Source: Marisediminitalea oceani (GTDB taxonomy: Bacteria > Pseudomonadota > Gammaproteobacteria > Enterobacterales > Alteromonadaceae). Taken from it: 34,851 nt of DNA. How positions within the stretch are numbered: position 1 is the first letter of the stretch; every line of letters begins with the position of its first letter. Of this stretch, positions 34,063 through 34,851 are shown in pieces. Position numbers and translations under genes: made by a program. The notes below the pieces were generated by a model that did no database searches, was not told the DNA's origin, and saw only the letters and a list, made by a program, of their open reading frames with translations. The stretch covers positions 53,523 through 88,373 of the forward strand of contig NZ_RCUA01000071.1 in NCBI RefSeq assembly GCF_003731635.1. The letters are read 5' to 3'.

Positions 34063-34818
34063 CCAAGAACGATGTTAACAGATGATGCGTGGGAAATCCT
34101 AAAAGTACTGCTAAAGGAGAGTGGCAGAGTCTATAACAAATATGAGCACCGAAATACCCTGGAGGGCATACTTTACCGAATGCGTACCGGCATTCAGTGG
34201 CGGGATTTGCCATCTGAATTTGGTCTCTGGAATACGGTCTACCGACGATTTAATTTATGGTCGAAGAAAGGCATATTGCAAAAGTTATTTGAAAGCTTAG
34301 CCTCCGAGGGTGACCCAGAATGGTTGTTTCTTGATGGTAGTATAGTTAAAGCGCATCAGGATAGTAGCGGTGCAGCGGGTAAACAAGATGAGGCCATCGG
34401 AAAAAGTCGAGGTGGTAACTCAACGAAAATTCACCTTGCGGTAGATAGCGGTGGCCTGCCCGTTTATTTTGAACTATCCGGTGGTCAAGTGAACGACATC
34501 GTACATGCACAAAGTCTGATAATAAACTCCCCACAAGCCGATATTGTTTGTGCTGATAAAGGCTATGACAGTGAAGCTTTTAGAGCTTACGTAGAAGAAA
34601 GTGGAGCAGATGCCAATATTCCACGCAAACGAAATAACAAATTAGGTAATGACGATATGGACTGGTGCCTGTATCGATATAGGCATCTTGTTGAAAACGC
34701 GTTTTTGAGGATAAAAAGGTACCGGGCAATATCAACAAGATACGACAAGCTAGCTCGAAACTATAGCAGTACAGTCGCATTGGCATTCATGATGATGTGG
34801 CTACCAATGTACTGCTGA
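34060..34818 (+). CDS. IS5-family DDE transposase
   Basis: 252 residues in one uninterrupted frame. The N-terminal DUF4096-like domain has LEGILYRMRTGIQWRDLP (about 34-51). The DDE triad is likely Asp92 (LFLDGSIVKAHQ), Asp166 (VCADKGYDSEAF) and Glu212 (RHLVENAFLRIKRYR), with the downstream R-x-x-x-T-R-Y-D-K pattern of the IS5 group. It cuts and joins the terminal repeats. Length and motifs indicate an active enzyme; many relatives of the IS427 type need a frameshift, this one does not. It lies within cheR. Confidence 0.94.
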   Translation: MPRTMLTDDAWEILKVLLKESGRVYNKYEHRNTLEGILYRMRTGIQWRDLPSEFGLWNTVYRRFNLWSKKGILQKLFESLASEGDPEWLFLDGSIVKAHQDSSGAAGKQDEAIGKSRGGNSTKIHLAVDSGGLPVYFELSGGQVNDIVHAQSLIINSPQADIVCADKGYDSEAFRAYVEESGADANIPRKRNNKLGNDDMDWCLYRYRHLVENAFLRIKRYRAISTRYDKLARNYSSTVALAFMMMWLPMYC

Positions 34819-34851
34819 ACAAATAATGTTCAAAGATCAACAGCCTCTAGG

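Larger units (their letters stand above)
33974..34847 (+). mobile_element. IS5-family insertion sequence (about 874 bp)
   Basis: Terminal inverted repeats GAGGTTGTTGATCTTTG (33974-33990) and the complement of GAGGCTGTTGATCTTTG (34831-34847) match at 16 of 17 positions. They are flanked by TA on both sides (33972-33973 and 34848-34849), or by CTAG if the repeat is taken one base shorter; both fit known IS5-family target duplications. One transposase gene in a single frame fills the element. It is complete, with intact ends and transposase, so insertion into cheR may be recent. Confidence 0.92.
33972..34849. repeat. Target-site duplication flanking the IS
   Basis: TA (33972-33973) on the left and TA (34848-34849) on the right, within CTAG on both sides. 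Removing the element plus one copy restores the cheR frame. Confidence 0.75.

Overview
The window looks like chromosomal DNA of a marine gammaproteobacterium, most likely of the Alteromonadales (Alteromonas or a close relative). This rests on gene content and gene order: miaE, the cysS/ppiB/lpxH block, gloB next to a YafS-like methyltransferase, metG divergent from apbC with dcd behind it, a GH97 glucosidase, and tandem PhoA-type phosphatases. The genus is an inference. Nearly all of the sequence is ordinary, densely coding housekeeping and accessory DNA. No rRNA or tRNA gene, CRISPR array or prophage was seen.

Layout. 1-424 is the 3' part of a group II intron (domains V and VI plus upstream RNA structure), ending 16 bp past the stop of a Yip1-family membrane protein gene. 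1197-1772 is the C-terminal remnant of a flippase-like (LPG-synthase TM) gene. miaE (tRNA hydroxylase) and a soluble PAS chemoreceptor follow, then a YqiJ-like membrane protein and a rhodanese. 5288-9645 (minus) carries two tandem PhoA-family alkaline phosphatases, one exported and one a lipoprotein on a collagen-like stalk, followed by an unknown exported protein. lpxH and ppiB (minus) diverge from cysS (plus). 12759-13215 is non-coding and holds a 24-bp tandem array and REP-like hairpins. A LysE-family exporter diverges from a MocR-type regulator gene that is interrupted by one in-frame TAA; four copies of a CTGTATGG-like motif lie between them. The minus-strand run gloB, mltD, a voltage-sensor-like membrane protein and a small PEMT/ICMT-type methyltransferase comes next. 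A YafS-like methyltransferase and metG converge on a REP-like repeat block. apbC, dcd and a GH97 alpha-glucosidase close this part.

27250-34851 is a complete-looking start of a non-canonical chemosensory operon: pseudo-receiver protein, cheY, STAS protein, cheA, a transducer with a duplicated periplasmic module, cheW and cheR. The genes overlap or nearly touch (GTGA and ATGA junctions), so they are probably translated together. cheR is cut after about 45 codons by an 874-bp IS5-family element with 17-bp terminal inverted repeats. The target dinucleotide TA (or CTAG) is duplicated and the cheR frame appears to resume in the last bases of the window. The IS carries an inverted repeat that would bury the transposase start codon only in read-through transcripts.

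Most noteworthy: the interrupted chemosensory operon with its Glu-substituted receiver and Ser-less STAS partner; the anti-read-through hairpin of the IS; the pore-less voltage-sensor protein; the soluble/lipoprotein pair of alkaline phosphatases; the nonsense-mutated MocR gene with its operator-like repeats; and a tandem array made from one arm of the local REP palindrome.
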